Made by a program: the position numbers and the translations under genes
The notes under the pieces: generated by a model
The model's input: the letters and a program-made list of their open reading frames with translations, nothing else
What the model was told of the DNA's origin: nothing
Databases searched by the model: none
In this document: positions 37,211 to 44,996 of the stretch, one piece after another
Numbering within the stretch: position 1 is the first letter of the stretch
Layout of the letters: every line of letters begins with the position of its first letter
Source: Mucilaginibacter sp.
GTDB taxonomy: Bacteria; Bacteroidota; Bacteroidia; Sphingobacteriales; Sphingobacteriaceae
Direction: 5' to 3'
Length of the DNA: 57,290 nucleotides
Assembly (NCBI GenBank): GCA_025352225.1
Contig: JANXTT010000023.1
Location: 1-57,290 of the forward strand

Positions 37211-37758
37211 AAATAAATGAGCGCATTGTTTTTAACTGGAGATTGATGATCATACGATTTTCGGTTATTGTGCTGTTGTTTATAAATTTCTCATCCTATG
37301 CCCAACGTAAATTACCTTTAATAGGTATTGAAAAACCGCCTAGGCCTATTACATTATACGTTAACCCCGCACAGGGTTTAAGTTTTGGCGCATTTTACGA
37401 GGGTACTTCAGGTGGTACCATTATTGTTAATGCTAATGGATCACGATCAACCACAGGTACTGTTATTGGAGTTAATTTGGGGTTTTCTTATTCGCCTGCT
37501 ATTTTTCAGGTTGATGCAGAACCCGGTACGCTGATAACCATTAGTAATGGGCCCGATATAAACTTAACGGGTAGCAATGGAGGTACAATGAGTTTACATA
37601 TTGGAAGTTCTGACCTCGGGAGCCCGTTTACTGCAACAGCGGTATCTCCAAGCCGCACACAATTAAGAATAGGAGCAACATTAACGGTAGGTACGCCTAT
37701 TGCCAACCCTCCGGGAAATTATAGCGGCACATTTTCTGTGACATTTATACAGCAATAA
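37207..37758 (+). CDS. Second DUF4402 pilin-like subunit
   Basis: A 183-residue secreted protein, starting in an ATGA overlap with the adhesin gene (a second Met at residue 14 is possible). After the signal (...INFSSYAQ) comes a basic/proline linker (RKLPLIGIEKPPRPI) and a DUF4402-like domain: LSFGAFYEGTSGGTIIV, SGTVIG-like turns, TQLRIGATLTVGTPIANP and the closing GNYSGTFSVTFIQQ. It is more divergent than the first copy at 30662 and sits next to the usher, so it could be a minor subunit, a terminator or an adaptor. Confidence 0.75.
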   Translation: MKINERIVFNWRLMIIRFSVIVLLFINFSSYAQRKLPLIGIEKPPRPITLYVNPAQGLSFGAFYEGTSGGTIIVNANGSRSTTGTVIGVNLGFSYSPAIFQVDAEPGTLITISNGPDINLTGSNGGTMSLHIGSSDLGSPFTATAVSPSRTQLRIGATLTVGTPIANPPGNYSGTFSVTFIQQ

Positions 37759-37803
37759 TAAGCTGTTTTGCAACTTAGTTAATATTTGTAACGTAAAAAT
37801 AAT

Positions 37804-40797
37804 ATGCGTTATAATCCCCTTAATTATAAGTCAATAAAGCTATGTGCTTTTTTGAAAAAGCTATGGGTATTTGTTTTTTTTACCGGGTTATTGTTAAGTA
37901 AATCCAGCAAGGCTCAATCCGGTTTAGAGTACGACGAGGTTTCCATTTATTTAAGTGTACAACGTATTGGCGGAACAGAAATACCCGCGCTAATCCATGA
38001 GCAAACTGCATACTTACCGGTAAGTGATATTTTTGATTTTTTACGGATAAAAAATAATATCTCAGTTAGAATGGATTCGATTAGTGGAACGTTTATTAAT
38101 CCACAATCTAAATTTATAATTGACAAACCTAATAGCAGAATTATTTATAATGATAAAATATATCGGGTAAAACCAGGCGACTTAATAAGTACATCAACAA
38201 ATTTATATTTGCGATCGGATTATTTTGGCGAAATTTTCGGATTGAATTGTACATTCAATTTTCGTAACCTCTCTGTAATACTCAGTACAGAGCTTGAGTT
38301 GCCCGTAATTCGAGAAATGCGGCTTGAGCAAATGCGTACAAATGTAAATAAGCTAAAGGGAGTAGTTAAAGCCGATACAATAATTGGCAGAGATTATCCT
38401 TTAATCTATTTCGGCATGGCTGATTATACTGTTTTTAACTCAACTGAAAACCATGGTGGCCCTCAGGATACCAGGGCAAGCTTAGCCCTCGGTGGTGTAA
38501 TAGCAGGTGGCGAAACCAATGTAGTTTTAAATTATCACAATAATGAGCCTTTTAATGAACGCCAGCAATATTATATGTGGCGATTGGCTAATAATGAGCA
38601 CCGCTTTGCAAAACAAGTGTTAGCAGGCAAAATTTATTCATCATCTATCGCAACTATTTTTGCCCCAATTGTGGGTATCCAGTTAACTAATACCCCTACT
38701 ACATACCGTAGGTCTTTTGGTACCTACACGTTGAGTAATTATACCGAGCCTAATTGGATTGTAGAGTTATATGTTAACAATGTACTTATTAGTTACGTTA
38801 AAGCAGATGCTTCAGGTTTTTATTCTTTTAACGTACCACTTGTATATGGAAATTCCATTGTGAAACTTCGTTTATATGGCCCATATGGAGAAGAGCGTTC
38901 AAGCGAACAAAATATAAGTATACCTTTTAATTTTTTGCCTATTAATGAATTTGAGTATACGGCCACTACAGGGATAGTTGAAGATGGTTATCAAAGTCGG
39001 TTTTCGCGTTTTAGCGGCAATTATGGGTTAACCGGAAATATTACTATTGGCGGTGGAACTGAATACCTTTCTTCTATTACTTCTGGCACAGCTATTCCAT
39101 TTGTAAATACTTCTATGCGCTTGTTATCTAATCTGTTGCTATCCGGCGAATATGATTATGGTGTGCGGTCAAAAGCTATTTTAAGTTACAATCTGCCATC
39201 AGGTTTGCAGTTTGAATTAAATGATGCATGGTATAAAAAAGGTCAAACTGCAATTAATAGTACATTTCTTGAAGATCGAAGAGTAAGTATTTCGATTCCT
39301 GTAAGAGGACGCATTTTTTCAGCTTACTCCAGAATAACGCTTGAGCAATTTATTCTTCCGGCTACTAAATATACAACTGCGGAATGGATGCTATCAGGCG
39401 CACTTGGCAAAATTAATGGCAGTATAAATACTTTCGCCTTATTTACAAATAATGACAATCCTTATTTGTACAGTAGTTTTTCTGTTGCTACAAGGGTTCT
39501 AAAAAACGCGATACTTACACAGCAGCTTCAATATGAATATGTTGATAAAAAAGTTATCGGCGTAAAAACTGAATTCGAAAAAAGGTTGTTCGGCAATGGG
39601 TTTTTAAACGTTTCATACGAAAGAAATTTTAGCAGCAATTTAAGCAACATTGAAGTAGGTTTGAGATATGATTTTTCGTTTGCCCAAACGGGAGCCTCTG
39701 TACGTAAAAGTAATAATGTTACCCGGTATTTACAGTCAATAAATGGCAGCTTAATTCATGATAGTAAAACAAAATATACAAGCTTTAATAATCATACCAG
39801 TGTAGGTAAAGGCGCTGTAATAATAATTCCGTATCTTGATTTAAATGGAAATGGCAAGCGCGATGCCAATGAGCCACGAGCACCTGGGCTTAAGGTGCAA
39901 ATTAGTGGAGGGCGTGTTGAGCAAAGCATTAAAGATACTACTATACGAATAACCGATTTAGAAGCCTATACCAATTATAATATAGAGCTGGATGCTACCG
40001 GCTTTGATAAAGTGGCATGGCAACTTCGCAAAAAAATCTATAGTGTTGCCATTGACCCCAATTTTGTAAAAAAGATAGAAGTGCCAATAGCTGTATCCGG
40101 CGAGGTATCTGGCAGGGTTATAATTAAAAATAACACAGAGGATAAAGGGCTTGGACGTATGCTAATAGGTTTTTATAACGATAAATCCGTAATGATTGCC
40201 CGTACAGTTACCGAAGTTGATGGGTATTATACTTATTTGGGTTTATTGCCTGGGACTTATTCAGCTCAAATTGATACCTCCCAATTAAATAAATTACATT
40301 TAATTTCTGTACCTGGTAAAATATTTTTTACTATATTACGGAATAATGAAGGTTCAGTTGTAGAGGGTATAGAGTTTGAAGTAAAATCTTCAGAAGGTTA
40401 TACAAATAATAAAACTGATACAACTGTACATGCTGGTAAATTACATGCAACAATTAATAATACCATCAATGTAGTTAGTGATGGTGCTGATTATCAGGGT
40501 AAATCTGAGAAAAATGCTAAAGATTCAATAGGTTCAAAATCAGAATTAAATGGGCAACTACCAATTATAAATGGTATAGTTATACAAGCAGCTCACTTTA
40601 GATATAATAAAGCATTGATTGCCCAAGAGATTTTAAAACGTTATCATTACAATGTTATAATGGTTAAGGCTAAGAAAGGCTATTTCAATATTCGTATTAT
40701 AGGCCTGGAAGGAATTATGCAAGCTAAGATCATTATCAAAAAAATGCGACATATCGGGTTCCCATTGGCCTATATACTTAAAGATAATAAGCATTAA
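37804..40797 (+). CDS. Usher-like outer-membrane assembly protein with C-terminal SPOR-like domain
   Basis: A 997-residue protein. Signal peptide 1-38; N-terminal domain 40-190 with LPVSDIFDFLRI; barrel about 195-665. The plug-like segment 316-364 (PNWIVELYVNNVLISYVKAD, then ASGFYSFNVPL and KLRLYGPYGEER) and FNFLPINEFEYTATTGIVED (376-394) closely follow the usher pattern seen in FimD/PapC (plug, then Y..x.G after the plug). Behind the barrel are two beta-sandwich repeats: PYLDLNGNGKRDANEPRAPG (about 676-695), with a Ca-loop-like Asp/Asn run, and GEVSGRVIIKN...DGYYTYLGLLPGTYS (766-820). The last segment 918-993 (GIVIQAAHFRYNKALIAQEI ... FNIRIIG ... GFPLAYIL) matches a SPOR domain. It should assemble the DUF4402 fibre across the outer membrane; the SPOR part may tie it to peptidoglycan. 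Confidence 0.78.
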   Translation: MRYNPLNYKSIKLCAFLKKLWVFVFFTGLLLSKSSKAQSGLEYDEVSIYLSVQRIGGTEIPALIHEQTAYLPVSDIFDFLRIKNNISVRMDSISGTFINPQSKFIIDKPNSRIIYNDKIYRVKPGDLISTSTNLYLRSDYFGEIFGLNCTFNFRNLSVILSTELELPVIREMRLEQMRTNVNKLKGVVKADTIIGRDYPLIYFGMADYTVFNSTENHGGPQDTRASLALGGVIAGGETNVVLNYHNNEPFNERQQYYMWRLANNEHRFAKQVLAGKIYSSSIATIFAPIVGIQLTNTPTTYRRSFGTYTLSNYTEPNWIVELYVNNVLISYVKADASGFYSFNVPLVYGNSIVKLRLYGPYGEERSSEQNISIPFNFLPINEFEYTATTGIVEDGYQSRFSRFSGNYGLTGNITIGGGTEYLSSITSGTAIPFVNTSMRLLSNLLLSGEYDYGVRSKAILSYNLPSGLQFELNDAWYKKGQTAINSTFLEDRRVSISIPVRGRIFSAYSRITLEQFILPATKYTTAEWMLSGALGKINGSINTFALFTNNDNPYLYSSFSVATRVLKNAILTQQLQYEYVDKKVIGVKTEFEKRLFGNGFLNVSYERNFSSNLSNIEVGLRYDFSFAQTGASVRKSNNVTRYLQSINGSLIHDSKTKYTSFNNHTSVGKGAVIIIPYLDLNGNGKRDANEPRAPGLKVQISGGRVEQSIKDTTIRITDLEAYTNYNIELDATGFDKVAWQLRKKIYSVAIDPNFVKKIEVPIAVSGEVSGRVIIKNNTEDKGLGRMLIGFYNDKSVMIARTVTEVDGYYTYLGLLPGTYSAQIDTSQLNKLHLISVPGKIFFTILRNNEGSVVEGIEFEVKSSEGYTNNKTDTTVHAGKLHATINNTINVVSDGADYQGKSEKNAKDSIGSKSELNGQLPIINGIVIQAAHFRYNKALIAQEILKRYHYNVIMVKAKKGYFNIRIIGLEGIMQAKIIIKKMRHIGFPLAYILKDNKH

Positions 40798-40998
40798 TGG
40801 GGCATAAATTCTTTTTAAAGTAAATTATGTAATATAGATTATGCTATATTTGAAAAATTATTACCTTTATTTTAAAAAGTAACTTATTATAAATCCTTAC
40901 GTACAAGTATGTGCGCTGTAGCCCAGCCTGAACATCTATTTGTTGTTAAGTGATAACTGTAAAAAGTTTTTCATTGAAATTTAATACCTAAACTTAAT

Positions 40999-42561
40999 AT
41001 GAACGAAGCAAACACAACAGTCTTAGTAATAGACGACGAAGAGATGGTAAGGGATAATATTGAAGATATCCTGGTTCCCAAAGGGCAATCTCAAGAACAA
41101 GATAGTATAAGCAATGCCGCTAATATACTATTTGATGCCCCTAAGCCATTGCTTGTACCACGCATCCGTAATATTCCTGTTTTTACAGTAGATAAAGCTT
41201 CCAATGGTATGGAAGGCGTAAAAAAAGTACAGGAAGCTCTCGAACAAGGCCGCCCTTATGCTGTGATTTTTTTAGACATGCGTATGCCTGGTTGGAATGG
41301 ACTGGAAACGGCTATAGAAATTAGGAAATATGATGTTAAAGTAGAAATAATCTTTATTACAGCTTATAGTGATCGTTCTATTGATGAAATTGTTGAACAG
41401 GCAGGTCAAAACGTAGGTTACCATTGTAAACCATATGCGCCCGAAGAAATTATTCAATTAGCTACTAAGGCTGTAACCGATTATAATAAGTTACGTAACC
41501 TCGAAAAGTTAATTGAGTCTATCTCATCAATTGGCTTAAATAAAAATCAACTTAACTCATTATTAAAAAACATACTCGATCAACTTGCTAGCTCGGTTGA
41601 TACGGATATGGCATTAATAGGAAAACTTCATGATGGTTTTGTGTATGAAAAAGTACTAGCTATTGGTGCATTAGAAGAAAAAATAAACCTTGACGAACTA
41701 ATAGCCCGGGTTAAGAAAATCAATATCGGTAAAGACGAGGTAATACAAGTTGATGAACTTGTATTGGCGCGAATGGATAATTACTCTGTTTTTGCTGTGT
41801 TGAAAAAACAAGAAAGACTTAAAACAGAAAAAATGTATCTGTTAAAAGTATTTGTGCAAAACGCTGCTCAAGCCATCAGAAATGCTGAGTTGAATGAAAA
41901 ACTGCTTCAAAAGGAAAAATTATCAGCTGTTGGCCAGGTGATGGGTATGGTTATGCATGATTTGCGCTCGCCAATAAAAAACATAAAGCTAATTACCAGT
42001 ATGATGCGAGAAGAGGGTGATGGAAATGACCTGGTGGATCTGATTGATCAATCTGCCGAACAAGCTTCTGAAATCTTTGATGACTTTCTTGATTTTATAA
42101 AAGATACACCTGTTAAAAAATTACCTGTAAGTATCAATAAAATAGCTGATGGTGCAATTAAACAAGCTGAATCACGCGAAGGTATGGCTCTGATAACTAT
42201 TCACAAAAATATACCTGAAGATATGCTGGTATCAGGTGATGAAAGCAAGCTAAGAAGAACTATCGCTAATATTGTAAATAACGCTGTAGATGTTTTGCAT
42301 GATCTTAAAGTGCCTAATGCGGCTATTACAATTTCTGCACATGTTGAAAATGAAAATGCTATAATTAACATTAGTGATAACGGACCAGGGATACCTCTGG
42401 AAATTGTATCAACACTTTTCGAACCTTTTGTTACAAAACACAAAAGCAATGGCACTGGCTTAGGGCTTGCTATTGTAAAACAATATATTACTGCTCATGG
42501 CGGCGCAATTGAAGTTAGTAACAATAACGGAGCCGTATTTACTATAAGTTTACCAGTATAA
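40999..42561 (+). CDS. Receiver-GAF-like histidine kinase
   Basis: A 520-residue soluble protein. Receiver domain 1-160 with DDEE (12-15), phosphorylatable Asp93 in IFLDMRMPGWNG, Thr in ITAYS and Lys144; it has an unusual insertion of about 35 residues (28-62) between the first helix and second strand. A GAF-like or helical linker (170-300) is followed by kinase core: MVMHDLRSPIK (His320), N-box NIVNNAVDVL (424-433), DNGPGIP (460-466) and NGTGLGLAIV (484-493). Receiver-first kinases relay phosphate from another kinase. It lies just after the usher gene and just before the three paralogous kinases, so it may be their phosphorelay partner. Confidence 0.88.
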   Translation: MNEANTTVLVIDDEEMVRDNIEDILVPKGQSQEQDSISNAANILFDAPKPLLVPRIRNIPVFTVDKASNGMEGVKKVQEALEQGRPYAVIFLDMRMPGWNGLETAIEIRKYDVKVEIIFITAYSDRSIDEIVEQAGQNVGYHCKPYAPEEIIQLATKAVTDYNKLRNLEKLIESISSIGLNKNQLNSLLKNILDQLASSVDTDMALIGKLHDGFVYEKVLAIGALEEKINLDELIARVKKINIGKDEVIQVDELVLARMDNYSVFAVLKKQERLKTEKMYLLKVFVQNAAQAIRNAELNEKLLQKEKLSAVGQVMGMVMHDLRSPIKNIKLITSMMREEGDGNDLVDLIDQSAEQASEIFDDFLDFIKDTPVKKLPVSINKIADGAIKQAESREGMALITIHKNIPEDMLVSGDESKLRRTIANIVNNAVDVLHDLKVPNAAITISAHVENENAIINISDNGPGIPLEIVSTLFEPFVTKHKSNGTGLGLAIVKQYITAHGGAIEVSNNNGAVFTISLPV

Positions 42562-42569
42562 GTAATATT

Positions 42570-42615
42570 AGAGATTGCATACTAACCTATATGCAATCTC
42601 TTCAACTAATTTTTT
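42570..42615 (+). terminator. Rho-independent terminator after the receiver-kinase
   Basis: AGAGATTGCATA (42570-42581) and TATGCAATCTCT (42590-42601) form a perfect 12-bp stem with an 8-base loop. A run of six Ts follows at 42610-42615. It starts 8 bases after the stop codon. Confidence 0.75.
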
Positions 42616-42628
42616 AAGGAATTAGAGA

Positions 42629-42654
42629 GGACTTTGATAATTAAATCAAAGTCC
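42629..42654 (+). repeat. Perfect 10-bp hairpin in the leader of the PAS kinase
   Basis: GGACTTTGAT (42629-42638) pairs with ATCAAAGTCC (42645-42654) around AATTAA. It lies 87 bases before ATG 42742. The longer reading frame would start at a TTG inside this hairpin, which argues against that start. It may be a leader structure or an operator. Confidence 0.6.
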
Positions 42655-42741
42655 ATCTACTTCATATTAATTACTCCATATAATTCATGTGAAGTAAAAT
42701 GCAATACATGTAAAATAGTATCAATTATTAATCTAAATCGT

Positions 42742-44532
42742 ATGGGAAATAGTGACTCTCTAAAAGCTGAAGTTAAAGAACAAATTAATGTATCACATAC
42801 AGAACAGGGTGATGATTTGAACAAGGAGTTAGAAAAATATAAAGCACTAATTCAAGCATCAAACATTGGCGCATGGGAATATTTTTCTGAAGCTGAATTT
42901 TTATGGTGCAATGAGATATGCTTTACAATGCTTGGTAGAGATATAAATGACTATGACTTATCTGGAAATAAAAATTTACATGAAAGCTGGATAAATTTAC
43001 TACATCCGGAAGATGTTCAAAATGCAACCACATGCTTTATAGATTATCTTAAAAATCCAGATGGAGTTTATGAAAATTATTACCGGATGAGCCATATTGA
43101 TGGTAGTTGGGTCTGGGTTTGGTCGCGAGGTAATTTAAGTCAAAACTCAAATAACAGTTCACATCCAATAGTTATTGGTACTCATATCAACATTACCAAA
43201 CATAAAGAAGTAGAAGAGGCAATTCATAAAGAGCGGATTTTGCTTCGTACTTTAATTGATAACTTGCCAGACGCCATATATGTTAAGGATATAGAAGCGA
43301 GAAAAATTATTGCTAACCGCGCGGATGTTGCTAACATTGGTGCTGCATCAGAAGCTGATGTTTTAGGAAAAACAGACTTAGAATTATTTCCGAATGAAAT
43401 AGGATTGCGCGGTTATCAGGACGATATGAGTTTAATGAATGAGGGTAAATCAATCATTAATAAAGATGAATCCTTTTTAGATTCAACAGGAGCTACCCGT
43501 TGGTTGCTGACCTCTAAGATACCTGTACTTGACGAAAATGGTAAAGTTATTAGTTTATTAGGCATCGGGCATGATATTACTGTACGTAAACAATCAGAAG
43601 AGGAACTAAATAAATTAAACCAGGATTTGCATGCAAAGTCGGAAGAGTTAAGCCAACAAGCCGAAGACTTAAAAAGATTGAACGAAGAACTTGCCAAACA
43701 AAAAGAGCAAGAACTTGAAAAAGCTGTAGCACAAGGTAAATTTGAAATAGCATCAGAGGTATTACATGATATAGGAAATGCTATGGTGGGCCTCGGTTCG
43801 TATCTAAACCGTATTAGCCGCGCACTTGAACAAAATAATCTTGAAACAATTAAAAGTTTAGCTGCATTTTTAAAAGGGCAGCAAGAAGCCATTGGCAGCG
43901 TAATTGGTGTGGACAAAGCAACTGCACTAGTGTCAATAATTGAAGGAATAGCTAGAACTCAGACAACTAATCAGGAAGAAATAAGCGGCGCAATTAGTGA
44001 ATTATCTAATATTGTTTCTCATATACAAGAAATACTAAATATTCAGCGTCAGTTAGTTAGGGGGCACGGAGGTGTCCACGAAAGAAAACCAGTTAACCTG
44101 ACCAATATTATAGATGATTGTAAATCAATGCTGTTTGCGTCTTTTGATAAAAAAGGCATAATTTTTAAAATAAATATACAACCTGGAACCTATATAGTAA
44201 AGGGCGACCATACCAAGTTAATGCAGGTATTGTTGAATATATTGAAAAATAGTGTAGAGGCTATAGACTTTGACGCTGTAGAAAAGAAAATTAGCCTAAA
44301 CATGCATCTGGTTGGTGATATAATCGAATTAGAATTAATAGATAATGGGCAAGGTTTTGATTTAGAAACAGGACTCAAGTTTTTTGAGCGCGGCTTTACT
44401 ACTAAAAAAACCGGTACTGGCCTGGGTTTATATAATTGCAGATCAATTGTAGAAAGCCATTCGGGCTCTTTTGAAATTAAAAGCCCTGGACCCGGCTTGG
44501 GTGCTATCACTACGATAAGATTTTCGGTATAA
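42742..44532 (+). CDS. Soluble PAS-PAS histidine kinase sharing its kinase module with two neighbours
   Basis: ATG 42742 is preferred over TTG 42634. The 596-residue protein has PAS 1 (about 36-154, with PAC end GTHINITK), PAS 2 (169-281, NLPDAIYVKDIE ... LGIGHDIT), a coiled coil (285-330), and a kinase core with LHDIGNAMVGLG (His342), N-box-like LLNILKNSVEAI, DNGQGFD and GTGLGLYNCRSIV. From the coiled coil on, it is nearly identical to the ends of the propeller kinases at 44997 and 48604. There is no receiver or output domain and no membrane helix, so it senses cytoplasmic signals and needs an external partner. Confidence 0.9.
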   Translation: MGNSDSLKAEVKEQINVSHTEQGDDLNKELEKYKALIQASNIGAWEYFSEAEFLWCNEICFTMLGRDINDYDLSGNKNLHESWINLLHPEDVQNATTCFIDYLKNPDGVYENYYRMSHIDGSWVWVWSRGNLSQNSNNSSHPIVIGTHINITKHKEVEEAIHKERILLRTLIDNLPDAIYVKDIEARKIIANRADVANIGAASEADVLGKTDLELFPNEIGLRGYQDDMSLMNEGKSIINKDESFLDSTGATRWLLTSKIPVLDENGKVISLLGIGHDITVRKQSEEELNKLNQDLHAKSEELSQQAEDLKRLNEELAKQKEQELEKAVAQGKFEIASEVLHDIGNAMVGLGSYLNRISRALEQNNLETIKSLAAFLKGQQEAIGSVIGVDKATALVSIIEGIARTQTTNQEEISGAISELSNIVSHIQEILNIQRQLVRGHGGVHERKPVNLTNIIDDCKSMLFASFDKKGIIFKINIQPGTYIVKGDHTKLMQVLLNILKNSVEAIDFDAVEKKISLNMHLVGDIIELELIDNGQGFDLETGLKFFERGFTTKKTGTGLGLYNCRSIVESHSGSFEIKSPGPGLGAITTIRFSV

Positions 44533-44603
44533 GTTAATATTAATAACCAGCCAGCAGGGTTGTATATTAAATATTTATAAACTTATTACATAGAAGGTAC
44601 GTA

Positions 44604-44640
44604 TAAATACAATAATAATTATAGTTTATTATTGTATTTA
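44604..44640. repeat. AT-rich 15-bp inverted repeat after the PAS kinase
   Basis: TAAATACAATAATAA (44604-44618) is the exact reverse complement of 44626-44640, with a 7-base loop. It starts 71 bases after the PAS kinase stop. A terminator is possible, although no T-run beyond the stem itself is seen. Confidence 0.55.
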
Positions 44641-44694
44641 ATCATAGATGTATCTAACGTGTTTGTTTATTCTTTCCTTATGAATTTATAGTAA

Positions 44695-44941
44695 ATGAAA
44701 AAAATACTCATAAAGCTTATTTACCGGGGTTGACTCTTAAGTGTTTATTTGGTGTAGTTTTTTGTAATACGGTTCATACACAAACACGTTTCCAAGCTTA
44801 TACATAAAAGATAAGTTTTCGGTAGTTAGCTACATAGGTTTATGAAGCGCGGATCAGTAGCAGAAGCTATGCCGGCACATCTGAGATCAAATGATAGGGC
44901 CTCCACACGGTACCATTACTACAATAATTGTTACACTATAG
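44695..44941 (+). pseudogene. Decayed, internally deleted remnant of a propeller-kinase paralogue
   Basis: This sits in the 464-base region between two kinase genes (44533-44996). The last 107 bases (44835-44941) align by eye with the 3' end of the 44997 gene; the closing codons read GTITTIIVTL then TAG, against GAITTIIFTL then TAA in the intact gene (27 of 33 bases the same), preceded by a degraded copy of the GLGLYNCRSIVES region. The first part starts ATGAAAAAAATACTC and, with one frameshift, gives a signal-peptide-like stretch LTLKCLFGVVF that resembles LTLKAPLLFVF of the intact neighbour. So both ends of a kinase gene seem to remain with about 3.4 kb lost between them. The 3' part is firm; the 5' part is suggestive. 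Confidence 0.6.
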
Positions 44942-44996
44942 TTTTTAAAAATGAAATAGTTATTTAAAATTAAACTTGCTATTAACTTCTTTACGG

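Noticed and set aside
42634..42741. TTG-start extension of the PAS kinase
   Set aside because: The start lies inside a perfect hairpin and the added residues do not look like part of a PAS protein; ATG 42742 is better.
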